DNA from: Pseudorhodobacter turbinis
GTDB taxonomy: Bacteria; Pseudomonadota; Alphaproteobacteria; Rhodobacterales; Rhodobacteraceae
Direction of reading: 5' to 3'
Length of the DNA stretch: 64,000 nucleotides
NCBI RefSeq assembly: GCF_005234135.1
Contig: NZ_CP039965.1
Location: forward strand, 62,001-126,000
How positions within the stretch are numbered: the first letter of the stretch is position 1; each line of letters opens with the position of its first letter. Position numbers and translations under genes: made by a program. The notes beneath the pieces were generated by a model that saw only the letters and a list, made by a program, of their open reading frames with translations, made no database searches and was not told the DNA's origin. This document shows, piece after piece, positions 43,643 to 53,140 of the stretch.

Positions 43643-44584
43643 TCAAAGGCGGCCGATGCGTTCCGTCAGCAGCGCGAAAAAGCCATCTGCATCGACGTCG
43701 CCGATAAACAGGGCGTTTGCCGCCCTATCGGTCACGCCCCACCAATCGGCCACAGTCATGCCCAGTGTCAGCGCGGATTCGGTCTCAATTTCCACATTGA
43801 TTTTGCGACCGGAAAACAACCCGGGCTGGAGCAGCCAAGCAATCACGCAAGGGTCGTGCAAAGGTGCGCCCTCTGATCCGTATTTCTCTTTGTCGAAACG
43901 TTCAAAGAAATCGGTCCATTCCGCGACCATCCGGCCCGGTTCCGTGCCCATGTCGCGAAAGCTCTGGACGCGCGCGGCGTTTGTCAGGGCCTTATGGGTG
44001 ACGTCCAGCGGCATCACGGTCAAAGGCGCGCCGGATTTGAACACGACAGCAGCGGCCTCGGGGTCGACGTAGATATTGAACTCGGCCGTGGGGGTGATGT
44101 TACCCACCTCAAAATAGGCGCCGCCCATCAGCACAATCTCGGCGATTTTCGGTGCGATATCAGGGGCGCGTTGTAGGGCGGTGGCGATATTGGTCAGCGG
44201 CCCCAGCGCGCAAAGCGTCACAGCGCCCGCATCCTCGGCCCGCAGGGTATCGATGATGAAATCCACCGCGTGCTGCTCTTGCAGCGGCATTTGAGGCGCG
44301 GGCAGTTGTGGCCCGTCCAGCCCGGTTTTGCCGTGGACATGCTCGGCCGTGACCAGCTTGCGCGTCAGGGGGGCATCGCAACCGGCAAAGACTTTGACAT
44401 CCGGCTTGCCTGCCAGCTCACAGATGATGCGCGCGTTCTTGGCGGTTAGTGCCAGCGGAACATTGCCGGCAACGGCGGTGATCCCCAGCACCTCCAGCTC
44501 TTGCGGGCTTGCCAGCGCCAGCAAGATGGCGACGGCATCGTCTTGGCCGGGATCGGTGTCGATGATGATTTTACGCGCTGCCAT
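43643..44584 (-). CDS. Inosine-uridine-type nucleoside hydrolase
   Basis: The 313-residue protein matches IU-nucleoside hydrolases, which split ribonucleosides into base and ribose. The calcium-binding motif is DTDPGQDDA (residues 9-17). Other blocks are GITAVAGNVPL, VHGKTGLDGP, LCALGPLTNIATAL and LMGGAYFEVGNITPTAEFN. The ATG at 44584 has GAGAGGG upstream, and the extension to 44611 is not family-like. It stands alone with respect to function, though a base or nucleoside importer is encoded elsewhere in the window (24289-30100). Exact nucleoside preference is not predictable. Confidence 0.92.
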   Translation of the reverse strand: MAARKIIIDTDPGQDDAVAILLALASPQELEVLGITAVAGNVPLALTAKNARIICELAGKPDVKVFAGCDAPLTRKLVTAEHVHGKTGLDGPQLPAPQMPLQEQHAVDFIIDTLRAEDAGAVTLCALGPLTNIATALQRAPDIAPKIAEIVLMGGAYFEVGNITPTAEFNIYVDPEAAAVVFKSGAPLTVMPLDVTHKALTNAARVQSFRDMGTEPGRMVAEWTDFFERFDKEKYGSEGAPLHDPCVIAWLLQPGLFSGRKINVEIETESALTLGMTVADWWGVTDRAANALFIGDVDADGFFALLTERIGRL

Positions 44585-44642
44585 AAACCCTCTCAGAATT
44601 CTTTGGTACAAAAGACCGCAGGAGCGCCGCTTTGTCCATGCG

Positions 44643-44672
44643 AAAAACCGGAGGCATTTCTGCCCCCGGTTT
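44643..44672 (-). terminator. Terminator of the iron-binding protein gene
   Basis: AAACCGGAGGCA (44645-44656) pairs with TGCCCCCGGTTT (44661-44672) with one mismatch and a 4-base loop. On the minus strand it is followed by TTTTT. It lies about 35 bases past the stop of the iron-binding protein gene. Confidence 0.8.
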
Positions 44673-44705
44673 CATTATGTCGTGCGATTGCGATTTGGTC
44701 GCAGA

Positions 44706-45713
44706 TCAGCCGTCAAAGTCGATTTCTTCGATGATGCGCAGGGCGGCAGGGCGGGCCTTGGCAACATCGGTCAGGTTGATGCTGTCGGCGGTAAAGTCAC
44801 CCCAGCTTTGCACGATTTCCGAACGGGCGACGCCGTCCTTGACGGGGAATTCGTGGTTGGTTTCGGCATAGATATGCTGTGCGTCATCGCCGGTCAGCCA
44901 TTCCATGAACTGCAAGGCTTGGGCTTTGTTTGGCGCGGACTTTGTCATCGCCACACCTGATACATTAAGGTGCGTGCCGCCGCCTTCAAATGTTGGGAAC
45001 ACGATCCGGACAGAATTTGCCCATTCTTGTTGTTCCGCATCATCCATCATCTTACCCATGTAATAGGTGTTCCCGATGGAGATATCACATTCGCCCGCCC
45101 AGATCGCCTTGACCTGATCGCGGTCACCGCCAACGGGTTTGCGCGCAAGATTGGCCTTCACGCCTTCGGCCCAGGTTTTCGCGGCCTCTTCGCCGTGGTG
45201 GGCGATAACGGCCCCCAGCAGCGCGATGTTATAGTCGCTGGTGCCCGAACGCGAGCAGATGCGGCCGTTCCATTTGTCCGAGGCCAGATCCTCATAGGTG
45301 GTGACTTCGCCATCCGCGACGCGATCCTTGGAGGCATAGACGATCCGCGCCCGGGAGGTGACGCCGAACCAATGGTTATCCACATCGCGCAGGGCGGCGG
45401 GGATATTGGCGTTCAACACGTCTGAGGTCACCGGCTGGGTCACGCCCGCATCGACGATCTCGGTCAGCCGGGCGATATCAACTGTCATCACCAAATCGGC
45501 TGGGCTGCGGTCGCCTTCTGCGATCAGACGTTCGGCCATACCTTTGCCAACGAAGGCGATGTTTACATCAATACCTGTCTCTGCGGTGAAGGCGTCGGCC
45601 AATGGCTGGATCAGCTCTGGCTGGCGGTGGGAATAGACGTTTACCTCATCGGCAAGCACGGGAAGGGCGGTGCTGACAAGCGCGAGGGCGGCGGTGGACA
45701 GGCGAAGAAACAT
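44706..45713 (-). CDS. Ferric-iron ABC transporter binding protein (FbpA/FutA-like)
   Basis: This 335-residue periplasmic protein has a signal peptide of about 21 residues (ending PVLADE) and the iron(III)-binding fold. The block EVNVYSHRQPELIQPL and the tyrosine pair in GNTYYMGK, ligands for iron in the family, are clear. Pairing permease and ATPase genes are missing on both sides; flanking terminators and promoter-like elements make it a single-gene unit. It may serve a transporter encoded elsewhere. Confidence 0.9.
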   Translation of the reverse strand: MFLRLSTAALALVSTALPVLADEVNVYSHRQPELIQPLADAFTAETGIDVNIAFVGKGMAERLIAEGDRSPADLVMTVDIARLTEIVDAGVTQPVTSDVLNANIPAALRDVDNHWFGVTSRARIVYASKDRVADGEVTTYEDLASDKWNGRICSRSGTSDYNIALLGAVIAHHGEEAAKTWAEGVKANLARKPVGGDRDQVKAIWAGECDISIGNTYYMGKMMDDAEQQEWANSVRIVFPTFEGGGTHLNVSGVAMTKSAPNKAQALQFMEWLTGDDAQHIYAETNHEFPVKDGVARSEIVQSWGDFTADSINLTDVAKARPAALRIIEEIDFDG

Positions 45714-45746
45714 TGTTGACCTCTTTAGTCTGAATTTGTTGCACTC

Positions 45747-45775
45747 CTTAAACCCGACTCTTTTACTCTGGTCAA
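45747..45775 (-). promoter_or_regulatory. Sigma70-like promoter for the iron-binding protein gene
   Basis: On the minus strand TTGACC (45770-45775) and TTTAAG (45747-45752) stand 17 bases apart, about 34 bases before the ATG at 45713. The -35 box has five of six consensus bases. No convincing Fur, RirA or Irr site was found by eye, so iron control is unproven. Confidence 0.5.
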
Positions 45776-45817
45776 TGCCTGACTTTATTTATCGGAATAA
45801 TTGCGCAAGGTTTTGCG

Positions 45818-46648
45818 TCATTCCCTTTCCTCGGCCTTTGCCCGGTCCCAAAGGGTGTCCATCTCGGCCAGATCGCTTTGCGCCGGGGTTTTGCCTGCCT
45901 CGGCCAGAAGTTGTTCGATGCGGCCAAAGCGGCGGGTGAATTTCTGGTTGGCGGCGCGCAGGGCCTCTTCGGGGTCAATGTTCAGATGGCGCGCAAGGTT
46001 GGCCATGACGAAGATCAGGTCGCCAAACTCCTCGGCCTGCTCTTCGGGGCCCATGATGTCACGCGCCTCAACCAGTTCACGCGATTCCTCCAGAATTTTA
46101 TCCAGAACGCCGGTAGTCGAGGGCCAGTCAAACCCGACCCGCGCCGCACGATTTTGTAGTTTGACCGCACGGGTCAGCGCGGGCAGGCCAAGGGCAACCC
46201 CGTCAAGAACGCCTGCGGGGCCACGCTCGGCCGCTTTGATCGCCTCCCAATCGGCGGTTTGCTGTTCGGGGGTTTTATCGCGTGAGGCATCGCCAAAAAC
46301 ATGCGGGTGGCGTGCGATCATCTTGTCGGAAATCCCCGCCGTGACGCTGTCAAAGGAAAACAGGCCCGCCTCCGCGCCCATCTGGGCGTGATACACGGTT
46401 TGCAGCAGCAAATCGCCCAGCTCGCCTTCCAGCTCATCCCAAGCCTTGCGTTCGATCGCGTCAGTCACCTCATAGGCTTCCTCGATCGTATAGGGCGCGA
46501 TGGAGGCGAAATCCTGCGCAATATCCCAAGGGCAGCCGGTTTCGGGATCTCGCAGGCGGGCCATGATTTCCAACAGGCGCGGCAGCCCACCTTGCGGGTC
46601 CGCGATCAGGGCGTCACTTTGCGGGCGGGTCAGGCGCTGTTGGGCCAT
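45818..46648 (-). CDS. mazG: Nucleoside triphosphate pyrophosphohydrolase
   Basis: The 276-residue protein has the two-MazG-domain length. It hydrolyses NTPs and dNTPs to monophosphates. Blocks are MARLRDPETGCPWDIAQDF, YTIEEAYEVTDAIER, ELEGELGDLLLQTVYHAQ and a repeat EEFGDLIFVMANLARHL. The ATG at 46648 has GAAGGAA upstream. It diverges from the M20 amidohydrolase gene across 63 bases. Confidence 0.95.
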   Translation of the reverse strand: MAQQRLTRPQSDALIADPQGGLPRLLEIMARLRDPETGCPWDIAQDFASIAPYTIEEAYEVTDAIERKAWDELEGELGDLLLQTVYHAQMGAEAGLFSFDSVTAGISDKMIARHPHVFGDASRDKTPEQQTADWEAIKAAERGPAGVLDGVALGLPALTRAVKLQNRAARVGFDWPSTTGVLDKILEESRELVEARDIMGPEEQAEEFGDLIFVMANLARHLNIDPEEALRAANQKFTRRFGRIEQLLAEAGKTPAQSDLAEMDTLWDRAKAEERE

Positions 46649-46711
46649 TGCGGTTCCTTCCAAATTGCGGTCTTGTGTCGCGCATATATCATGCCCTCAA
46701 AGGAGTAGACC

Positions 46712-47875
46712 ATGCCCGTATTGAATGCCATTGCAGGCTCTGCCGACGAAATGAAAGGTTGGCGGCACCATTTGCACCAGCATCCGGAACTGGGGTTTGA
46801 GTGCCATGAGACAGCGGCGTTCGTCGCGGCGCGCTTGCGTGAGTTCGGCGTGGATGAGCTGCATGAGGGCATTGCCACCACCGGCATCGTGGCCATCATT
46901 AACGGCAGTGCCGACGGCCCGGTGATTGGCCTGCGCGCCGATATGGATGCGCTGCCGATCACCGAGGAAACGGGGGCGGATTACGCCTCTACCTGTCCGG
47001 GCAAGATGCATGCTTGCGGGCATGACGGCCATGTGACCATGCTGCTGGGGGCGGCGAAATACCTGTGTGAGACGCGGCGTTTCTCGGGCAAGGTTGCGCT
47101 GATATTTCAACCGGCCGAGGAAGGCGGCGGCGGCGGCCGTGTGATGGTCGAAGAGGGGATGATGGACCGGTTCAACATCGCCCAAGTCTACGGCATCCAC
47201 AACATGCCCAACATGCCCTTTGGCCAGTTCGACACCACGCCGGGGGCGCTTATGGCCTCGGTCGACACGGTGAGGGTTTCGGTGACGGGCAAGGGTGGCC
47301 ATGCCGCCACGCCGCATGTCTGTGTGGATTCGGTGGTTGCCATTACCGACATGGTGCAGGCCCTTCAGACCATCGTTTCGCGCAATGTATATGCGCTGGA
47401 TGAGGCGGTGATTTCTGTCACGCAAATCCACATCGGTTCGGCCAATAATATCATCCCCGAAAGCGGCTGGTTCTGCGCCACTGTCCGCTGTTTTAACCCC
47501 GAGGTCCGCGCCCTGATAAAGCGCCGTATCCTCGCGATTATCGAAGGTCATGCGCAATCCTATGGTGTCAAAACCGAGGTGAATTATGACTGGGGTTATC
47601 CCGCCACCATCAACCACGCAGATCAGGCGCAATTCGCCATCGATGTCGCCGCCGAAATCGCGGGCGCGGGAGGCGTCAATTTTGAGACCGATCGCCAGAT
47701 GACCGCCGAAGATTTCAGCTATATGCTGGAGGCGCGCCCCGGTGCCTATCTGTTCCTTGGCACGGGGGAGGGTGCGGGGTTGCACCATGCGGCCTATAAC
47801 TTCAACGATCAGGCGGCCCCTATTGGTGCCAGCTTCTTTGCCCGTCTGGTAGAGCGGGCGCAACCTTTGGCATAA
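46712..47875 (+). CDS. M20-family amidohydrolase (HipO-like)
   Basis: The 387-residue metallopeptidase-like enzyme matches the M20 amidohydrolase group that removes acyl groups from amino acids (hippurate hydrolase, N-acyl-amino-acid amidohydrolase). Metal-site blocks are HHLHQHPELGFEC, IGLRADMDALPI, MHACGHDGHVTMLLGAA, FQPAEEGGGGG and GIHNMPN. It is followed after 35 bases by a ureohydrolase gene, so both probably act on a nitrogen-rich amide or guanidino compound. The natural substrate is not readable. Confidence 0.9.
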   Translation: MPVLNAIAGSADEMKGWRHHLHQHPELGFECHETAAFVAARLREFGVDELHEGIATTGIVAIINGSADGPVIGLRADMDALPITEETGADYASTCPGKMHACGHDGHVTMLLGAAKYLCETRRFSGKVALIFQPAEEGGGGGRVMVEEGMMDRFNIAQVYGIHNMPNMPFGQFDTTPGALMASVDTVRVSVTGKGGHAATPHVCVDSVVAITDMVQALQTIVSRNVYALDEAVISVTQIHIGSANNIIPESGWFCATVRCFNPEVRALIKRRILAIIEGHAQSYGVKTEVNYDWGYPATINHADQAQFAIDVAAEIAGAGGVNFETDRQMTAEDFSYMLEARPGAYLFLGTGEGAGLHHAAYNFNDQAAPIGASFFARLVERAQPLA

Positions 47876-47910
47876 CCGGCCCCCAACGCGGGTAGATGAA
47901 AGGATAAACC

Positions 47911-48876
47911 ATGGCACTGGAAGATGCGAAAAACGAGGTAGACGGCGCTTTTACCCGTAAGGATTTGCGCGGATTGGCCTTCGAGAACGCCTTTGTCGGT
48001 GCCACATCATTCTTGCGCCGCCGCTATACCAAGGATCTGGCGGGCGTCGATCTGGCGATCACCGGCGTGCCCTTTGACCAAGCCGTCACGCACCGCCCCG
48101 GCACCCGCTTTGGTCCCCGCGCAATCCGTGAGGCGAGCGCGCTGCAACCCTTTGATCCGCCCTACGGCTGGCCGACCTCCCCGCTTGAGGATATGGCGAT
48201 TGTCGACTACGGCGATGTGGCCTTTGATTACGCCCATACGCCCAGCTTTCCGGGGCTGCTGACGGCGCATATCGCGGGCATCCTTAAGGCCGGTGTGGGC
48301 ACAATCACCCTTGGCGGTGATCACTTTATCACCCTGCCGATCCTGCGCGCCTATGCCGAGAAATACGGGCCGATGTCGGTTATTCATTTCGATGCCCATT
48401 CCGATCTTTGGGCCGATGATGATATGGACCGCATTGACCACGGCACCTTCTTTTACAAAGCGGTGAAAAGCGGGATTATCGATCCGAAAACCAGCGTACA
48501 AATCGGCATCCGCACCCATTGTGACGACTACCTCGGGGTGGAATATATCGACGCGCGCACGGTGCATGAAAAGGGCGTGGCCCATACGGTGGCGCGTGCC
48601 AAAGAGATCGTGGGCCAGAACCCGACCTATGTTACCTTTGACATAGACTGCCTCGATCCGTCGGCCGCCCCCGGTACGGGCACGCCGGTTTGGGGCGGCT
48701 TGCAGACATGGCAAGCGGCGGCCTGCCTGCGTGATCTGGCCGGTATCAATATGGTCGGCGGCGATGTGGTTGAGGTCTCACCCGCTTATGACACATCGGG
48801 CGCCACAGCGATTGCAGGTGCCCATGTCGCGCATGAGCTGATCTGCCTTTACCACTGGGCGCATCACCGCAAATGA
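47911..48876 (+). CDS. speB: Agmatinase-like ureohydrolase
   Basis: The 321-residue protein belongs to the arginase/agmatinase family. Manganese-binding motifs are LGGDHFITLP, HFDAHSDLW and FDIDCLDPSAAPG. Agmatinase would yield putrescine and urea from agmatine. No arginine decarboxylase gene is present. Because its operon partner is an amidohydrolase, a different guanidino substrate such as guanidinobutyrate or guanidinopropionate is possible. AGGAT lies just before the ATG. Confidence 0.87.
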   Translation: MALEDAKNEVDGAFTRKDLRGLAFENAFVGATSFLRRRYTKDLAGVDLAITGVPFDQAVTHRPGTRFGPRAIREASALQPFDPPYGWPTSPLEDMAIVDYGDVAFDYAHTPSFPGLLTAHIAGILKAGVGTITLGGDHFITLPILRAYAEKYGPMSVIHFDAHSDLWADDDMDRIDHGTFFYKAVKSGIIDPKTSVQIGIRTHCDDYLGVEYIDARTVHEKGVAHTVARAKEIVGQNPTYVTFDIDCLDPSAAPGTGTPVWGGLQTWQAAACLRDLAGINMVGGDVVEVSPAYDTSGATAIAGAHVAHELICLYHWAHHRK

Positions 48877-48887
48877 AGGGATCAATC

Positions 48888-49304
48888 ATGACAATCGCAG
48901 CTTTCCTGTTGGTCCTTGCTGGGCTGTTTGGATATATCCGTTTTGCGCCTTCAGACGTGGCGCGCTGGCATATTGATCCTGCCAGCAGCGCGCTGTGGCC
49001 GCAAGCCGCGCCGCTGAATGACGTACAGGCCCAGATCGGTAGTGCCACGCTTTACCTGCCCGATGCCAGTCTTGCGCAGGTTGACGCCATCGCGATTGCC
49101 ACCCCGCACACGACCCGCCTTGCCGGAAATGTGGACGAGGGGCGCATCACATGGATCACCCGCTCGGCGCTTTGGGGCTTTCCCGATTACATCACGGCGC
49201 AAGCGGGGCCGGATGGCGTGCGTATTCTGGGGCGGCTGCGCTTTGGTAAATCGGATATGGGCGTCAATGCGGCGCGGCTGCGCGAATGGCAGTCGAAACT
49301 CTAG
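48888..49304 (+). CDS. DUF1499 family protein with N-terminal membrane segment
   Basis: This 138-residue protein starts with a hydrophobic segment (MTIAAFLLVLAGLFGYIRF) and continues with a DUF1499-like domain including GNVDEGRITWITRSALWGFPDYITAQ. The function of the family is unknown. ATG at 48888 has GAAGGGA at good spacing; ATG at 48873 overlaps the speB stop and is an alternative start. It is probably co-transcribed with speB, but a shared pathway cannot be claimed. Confidence 0.78.
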   Translation: MTIAAFLLVLAGLFGYIRFAPSDVARWHIDPASSALWPQAAPLNDVQAQIGSATLYLPDASLAQVDAIAIATPHTTRLAGNVDEGRITWITRSALWGFPDYITAQAGPDGVRILGRLRFGKSDMGVNAARLREWQSKL

Positions 49305-49358
49305 CGGATCGCGTATGCCCTCTTGACCCGCGCAAAACCTTAGGACACACCCTGAAAA

Positions 49359-50411
49359 ATGGTCCCAATAGATACGCTCGCCCAAATCACCCAACGCTTT
49401 GAGTTCATCGAGGCAAAGCTCTCCGCAGGCGCGCCCCCGGCGGAAATCGCAAAACTAAGCCGCGAATACGGCGACCTCAAGCCGGTGGTCACGCAAATCA
49501 GCGCCTATCTAGGCGCGCTTGATGATCTGGCCGAGGCGGAGCTGATGCTCAAAGATCCCGAGATGCGCGGATTGGCCGAAGAGGAAATCCCTAGCCTGCG
49601 CACAGCCATCGCAGAGATGGAGGCCGCCTTGCAGTTGGCGCTTTTGCCCAAGGATGCCGCCGACGCGCGCCCCGCGATCCTTGAGATCCGGCCCGGTACG
49701 GGCGGCGACGAGGCGGCGCTTTTTGCCGGTGATTTGCTGAATATGTACCGCCGCTATGCCGAGAATCGCGGCTGGACGTTCGATATCCTTGAGCTTCAGG
49801 AAAGCGATCTGGGCGGGATCCGCGAACTTTCCGTGCATATCAAGGGCGAGGGCGTCTTTGCGCGGATGAAATACGAATCCGGTGTGCACCGCGTTCAGCG
49901 GGTGCCGGAAACCGAAAGCGGCGGGCGGGTGCATACATCGGCCGCGACCGTGGCCGTGTTGCCTGAGGCCGAGGATGTGGATATCGACATCCCCGCCTCG
50001 GATATCCGGATTGATACGATGCGCGCCAGTGGGGCGGGTGGGCAGCACGTCAACACCACCGATAGTGCGGTGCGCATCACCCACCTTCCGACCGGGATCA
50101 TCGTGGTTTCGGCAATGAAATCACAGCATCAGAACCGCGTGGCCGCCATGCAGGTCCTGCGCGCACGCCTCTTTGAGGCAGAGCGCGACCGTGTCGATGC
50201 CGCACGCTCGGCCGATCGTAAGGCGCAGGTGGGATCGGGTGACCGCTCGGAACGCATACGAACCTATAACTTCCCGCAAGGCCGCATGACCGACCACCGC
50301 ATCAACCTGACGCTTTATTCGCTGGGGCAGATCATGGGCGGTGATCTTGATCCTGTGATTGATGCGCTGATCTCGGACGATCAGGCGCGAAAACTGGCAG
50401 AGATGGAATGA
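49359..50411 (+). CDS. prfA: Peptide chain release factor 1
   Basis: The 350-residue protein is RF1, which reads UAA and UAG. The GGQ catalytic loop is in [15 protein letters not shown] (near residues 226-229), and the N-terminal helical domain and [18 protein letters not shown] precede it. The next gene encodes the methyltransferase for this GGQ glutamine and overlaps by 4 bases. Confidence 0.97.
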   Translation: MVPIDTLAQITQRFEFIEAKLSAGAPPAEIAKLSREYGDLKPVVTQISAYLGALDDLAEAELMLKDPEMRGLAEEEIPSLRTAIAEMEAALQLALLPKDAADARPAILEIRPGTGGDEAALFAGDLLNMYRRYAENRGWTFDILELQESDLGGIRELSVHIKGEGVFARMKYESGVHRVQRVPETESGGRVHTSAATVAVLPEAEDVDIDIPASDIRIDTMRASGAGGQHVNTTDSAVRITHLPTGIIVVSAMKSQHQNRVAAMQVLRARLFEAERDRVDAARSADRKAQVGSGDRSERIRTYNFPQGRMTDHRINLTLYSLGQIMGGDLDPVIDALISDDQARKLAEME

Positions 50412-51244
50412 TTATTCTGGCCGCGCGCCGTTCGGGCGTGGAGCGGCTGACAGCGGCAGGGGTGCCCGATGCAGCGCAAGATGTGGCGATGCTGCTGGCG
50501 CATGTCTTGGGGGTGTCGCGCGCCGATCTGGCGCTGATGTCGCCGCAAACCCTGCTGTCGTGCGCACAAGTTGCCGGTTTTGAGGTTGCCATTTCGGCTC
50601 GTGCTGCACGCCAGCCTTTGTCGCATATCACAGGCCAACGGCTATTTTGGGGCCGGTCGTTTATCGTGACACCGGATGTGCTTGACCCGCGCCCCGAAAC
50701 CGAAACCCTCATCGCTGCCGCCCTTGCGCATCCCTTTGCCTCGGTGCTGGATCTTGGCACCGGATCGGGCTGCATTTTGCTGAGCTTGCTGGCTGATCGT
50801 ACCGCCGCACGTGGCTTGGGGGTTGATATCTCAGCACCCGCGCTGGCAGTGGCGGCGCGAAATCAGGCGCGGCTTGGTGTTTCTGCCCTTTGGGCGCAGG
50901 GCAGCTGGTTTGATCCTGTGCAGGGGCGCTTTGATCTTATCGTCTCCAACCCGCCTTATATCGCTGTCGATGAGATGGCGGCCCTGTCCCCCGAGGTACA
51001 AGGATGGGAGCCGCACCTGGCCCTGACCCCTGGGGGTGACGGGCTGGCCCCCTACCGCATCATCAGCGCCACAGCACCGAAGCATTTAACCGCAACCGGC
51101 AGGCTTGTGGTAGAGATCGGGCCCAGCCAGGGGGCCGCCGTGGCGGCATTGTTTAGGGCGGCTGGCTTTAAGCGTGTAGAGATTCTCTTGGACCTTGACG
51201 GGCGCGGCCGTGTGGTCTCAGGGCAGCTTGGCGAAGTGGTTTAA
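50408..51244 (+). CDS. prmC: Release factor glutamine methyltransferase
   Basis: The 278-residue protein methylates the GGQ glutamine of release factors. An N-terminal helical domain precedes the SAM-binding domain with [14 protein letters not shown] and the catalytic NPPY in [13 protein letters not shown] overlap with prfA shows the classic coupled pair. Confidence 0.96.
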   Translation: MIILAARRSGVERLTAAGVPDAAQDVAMLLAHVLGVSRADLALMSPQTLLSCAQVAGFEVAISARAARQPLSHITGQRLFWGRSFIVTPDVLDPRPETETLIAAALAHPFASVLDLGTGSGCILLSLLADRTAARGLGVDISAPALAVAARNQARLGVSALWAQGSWFDPVQGRFDLIVSNPPYIAVDEMAALSPEVQGWEPHLALTPGGDGLAPYRIISATAPKHLTATGRLVVEIGPSQGAAVAALFRAAGFKRVEILLDLDGRGRVVSGQLGEVV

Positions 51245-51500
51245 CCAAGTTTTGCGTGAGATAGGCGGTAAATCGCTTATTTTTTAGCAGAATAACCCGA
51301 AAAAACAGCAATTTTTGCTTGTCAGGTCGCTGCGGCATCGTTAGGTAAATGGGTGTGACAGGGGCTTGCTCCGGTGAAATCCGGCTCTCATCCCCGCACG
51401 CAATGCCAAAAATGCCTGATGCTGCCGACGATAGGTAAGACGTGTCTTTCCAGACCGCCGGAGTATAGCAAAGCCAGATCGTTCTGGATCAAAGGACAAG

Positions 51501-52247
51501 ATGAGATCTTCCAAGTCCCGCTCGCGTTCGAAATCGAACCGCCCGCGCACCCTCGGCAATATTACGAACCGTGTCTTCGACAGCTCCGGCCCCGATGGCA
51601 AGGTCCGCGGTACGCCGCAGCAAATTATTGATAAATACTTGATTTTGTCGCGTGATGCGCAGCTGTCAAATGACCGCGTAAACGCCGAGAACTTCTTGCA
51701 GCATGCCGAGCATTACACACGTATGCTGGCCGAGGCGCAGCGCGAGCTTGTGGCCGAGCAAGAGGCGCGGCGTCAGCAAGACAGCCACAACCAGCAGCAT
51801 AATCAGAACCGCGATAACCAGAACAGGGATCGCAACTCTGATCGGGGTGAAGGCGCACAGCCGAATACCCGCGAAGATCGGAATGATTCCCCGCCTGACG
51901 AGGCCCCGCGCGAAGACCGTCGGGATGACCGCCGCAACAGGCAGGTTCACCGTCCGGTTGAAACGGCACCGTCCGAGGTTATCGATCCCAAAGCGGATGA
52001 GGATGAGGGCGGTCTGGTTGAAACACCGGAAACGCGTCGTCCCCGCACGCAACGTCGGCCAAAATTGAAGCCGGAAGCCGCTGCGGCTGAAGCCCCGGCA
52101 AGTGGTGCAGAAACGCCCGCAGCCGAGGAAAAACCTGCGCGTCCTGCGCGCAAACCACGCGCCCCGCGCAAGCCCAAAGTGGACAGCGCTGAAAGCGTGG
52201 ATACGCCGGCCCCGCCAGCAACGTCTGGCACCGAGGCCGCTGAATAA
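51501..52247 (+). CDS. DUF4167 domain protein with low-complexity tail
   Basis: This 248-residue protein begins MRSSKSRSRSKSNRPRTLGN and has a conserved N-terminal domain to about residue 85 (NRVFDSSGPDGKVRGTP, QIIDKYLILSRDAQLSNDRV, ENFLQHAEHYTRML). This is the DUF4167 family, common in alphaproteobacteria and of unknown role. The rest is disordered: a Gln/Asn/Arg/Asp-rich stretch, then an acidic segment, then an Ala/Pro/Lys-rich end. AAAGGAC lies before the ATG. A basic Arg-Ser start and disordered tail hint at nucleic-acid binding, which is inference. Confidence 0.85.
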   Translation: MRSSKSRSRSKSNRPRTLGNITNRVFDSSGPDGKVRGTPQQIIDKYLILSRDAQLSNDRVNAENFLQHAEHYTRMLAEAQRELVAEQEARRQQDSHNQQHNQNRDNQNRDRNSDRGEGAQPNTREDRNDSPPDEAPREDRRDDRRNRQVHRPVETAPSEVIDPKADEDEGGLVETPETRRPRTQRRPKLKPEAAAAEAPASGAETPAAEEKPARPARKPRAPRKPKVDSAESVDTPAPPATSGTEAAE

Positions 52248-52249
52248 AG

Positions 52250-52279
52250 AAAAGCCGGGCAAAATTGTCCGGCTTTTTT
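52250..52279 (+). terminator. Terminator after the DUF4167 gene
   Basis: AAAAGCCGG (52250-52258) pairs with CCGGCTTTT (52269-52277), with further closing pairs in the loop, and runs into TTTTTT. It may also end the converging rsmA transcript because A residues precede the left arm. Confidence 0.88.
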
Positions 52280-52303
52280 CGTCCTCGCCTTTGGGTGATT
52301 TGG

Positions 52304-53140
52304 CTAAGGGTAGCCCATCGACAGGGCACAGAATTTTTCCAGTGATATTTCCTCGGCGCGGGCCGTGGGGGCGATACCAACCGCCTCCAACCGCGCCTCG
52401 ATATCAGGGCCCATCGCCTTCAGGCTAGAGCGTAGCATCTTGCGGCGTTGGTTGAAGGCCATTGCGGTAATTCGCGACAACATTGCCCCATTCGCCGGAT
52501 AGCGCGGCGCCTCCAGCCGTGTCAGATGCACCACGGCGGAATGGACCTTGGGCGCGGGGCTAAAGGCCTCGGGCGGCAGGGTTAGTACAATGCGCGGATC
52601 AGTGCGCCATTGGGCCAGCAGGGCAAGGCGGCCATAAGCCTTGTCGCCGGGCTTGGCCACGATGCGTTGCGCCACCTCTTTTTGGAACATCAGCGTCAGG
52701 CTTTGCCAGAACGGTGGCCATTCATCGGGCGAGAGCCAGCGCACCAGCAGTTCCGTTCCGATATTATAGGGCAGGTTGGCCACCACGCGCACTGGCGGCG
52801 TCAAATAGGCCGAGACATCCAGCGCAAGCGCATCGGCGTTCACCACCTCTAGCTGGCCGGGATAGGCGGCGGCGATTTCCGCCAAGGCAGGCAGGCAACG
52901 CGCGTCCTTTTCCACGGCAAGCACACGGCGCGCCCCTTCGGCCAACAACCCGCGCGTCAGGCCGCCGGGTCCGGGGCCAACCTCCAGCACATCGCATTGC
53001 GTCAGATCGCCCGCCGCACGGGCAATTTTGGCGGTCAGGTTCAGGTCCAGCAAAAAGTTCTGGCCCAGCTGCTTTTTAGCAACCAGATCATGGGTGCGGA
53101 TCACTTGGGCAAGGGTTGGAAGTCCGTCAATCGCGGCCAT
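52304..53140 (-). CDS. rsmA: 16S rRNA (adenine1518/1519-N6)-dimethyltransferase
   Basis: The 278-residue protein is KsgA/RsmA, which dimethylates two adjacent adenosines in the 16S rRNA 3' hairpin. Motifs are [11 protein letters not shown], the SAM loop [14 protein letters not shown] and catalytic NLPYNIGT. The start ATG at 53140 has GAGGGGC upstream and overlaps the pdxA end by 14 bases. It is the last gene of the lptF-to-rsmA run. Confidence 0.96.
   Translation of the reverse strand: MAAIDGLPTLAQVIRTHDLVAKKQLGQNFLLDLNLTAKIARAAGDLTQCDVLEVGPGPGGLTRGLLAEGARRVLAVEKDARCLPALAEIAAAYPGQLEVVNADALALDVSAYLTPPVRVVANLPYNIGTELLVRWLSPDEWPPFWQSLTLMFQKEVAQRIVAKPGDKAYGRLALLAQWRTDPRIVLTLPPEAFSPAPKVHSAVVHLTRLEAPRYPANGAMLSRITAMAFNQRRKMLRSSLKAMGPDIEARLEAVGIAPTARAEEISLEKFCALSMGYP

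Noticed and set aside
46697..47917. 406-codon open frame antisense to the M20 amidohydrolase.
   Set aside because: The plus strand encodes a complete metal-site set. The antisense frame has no recognisable motif.
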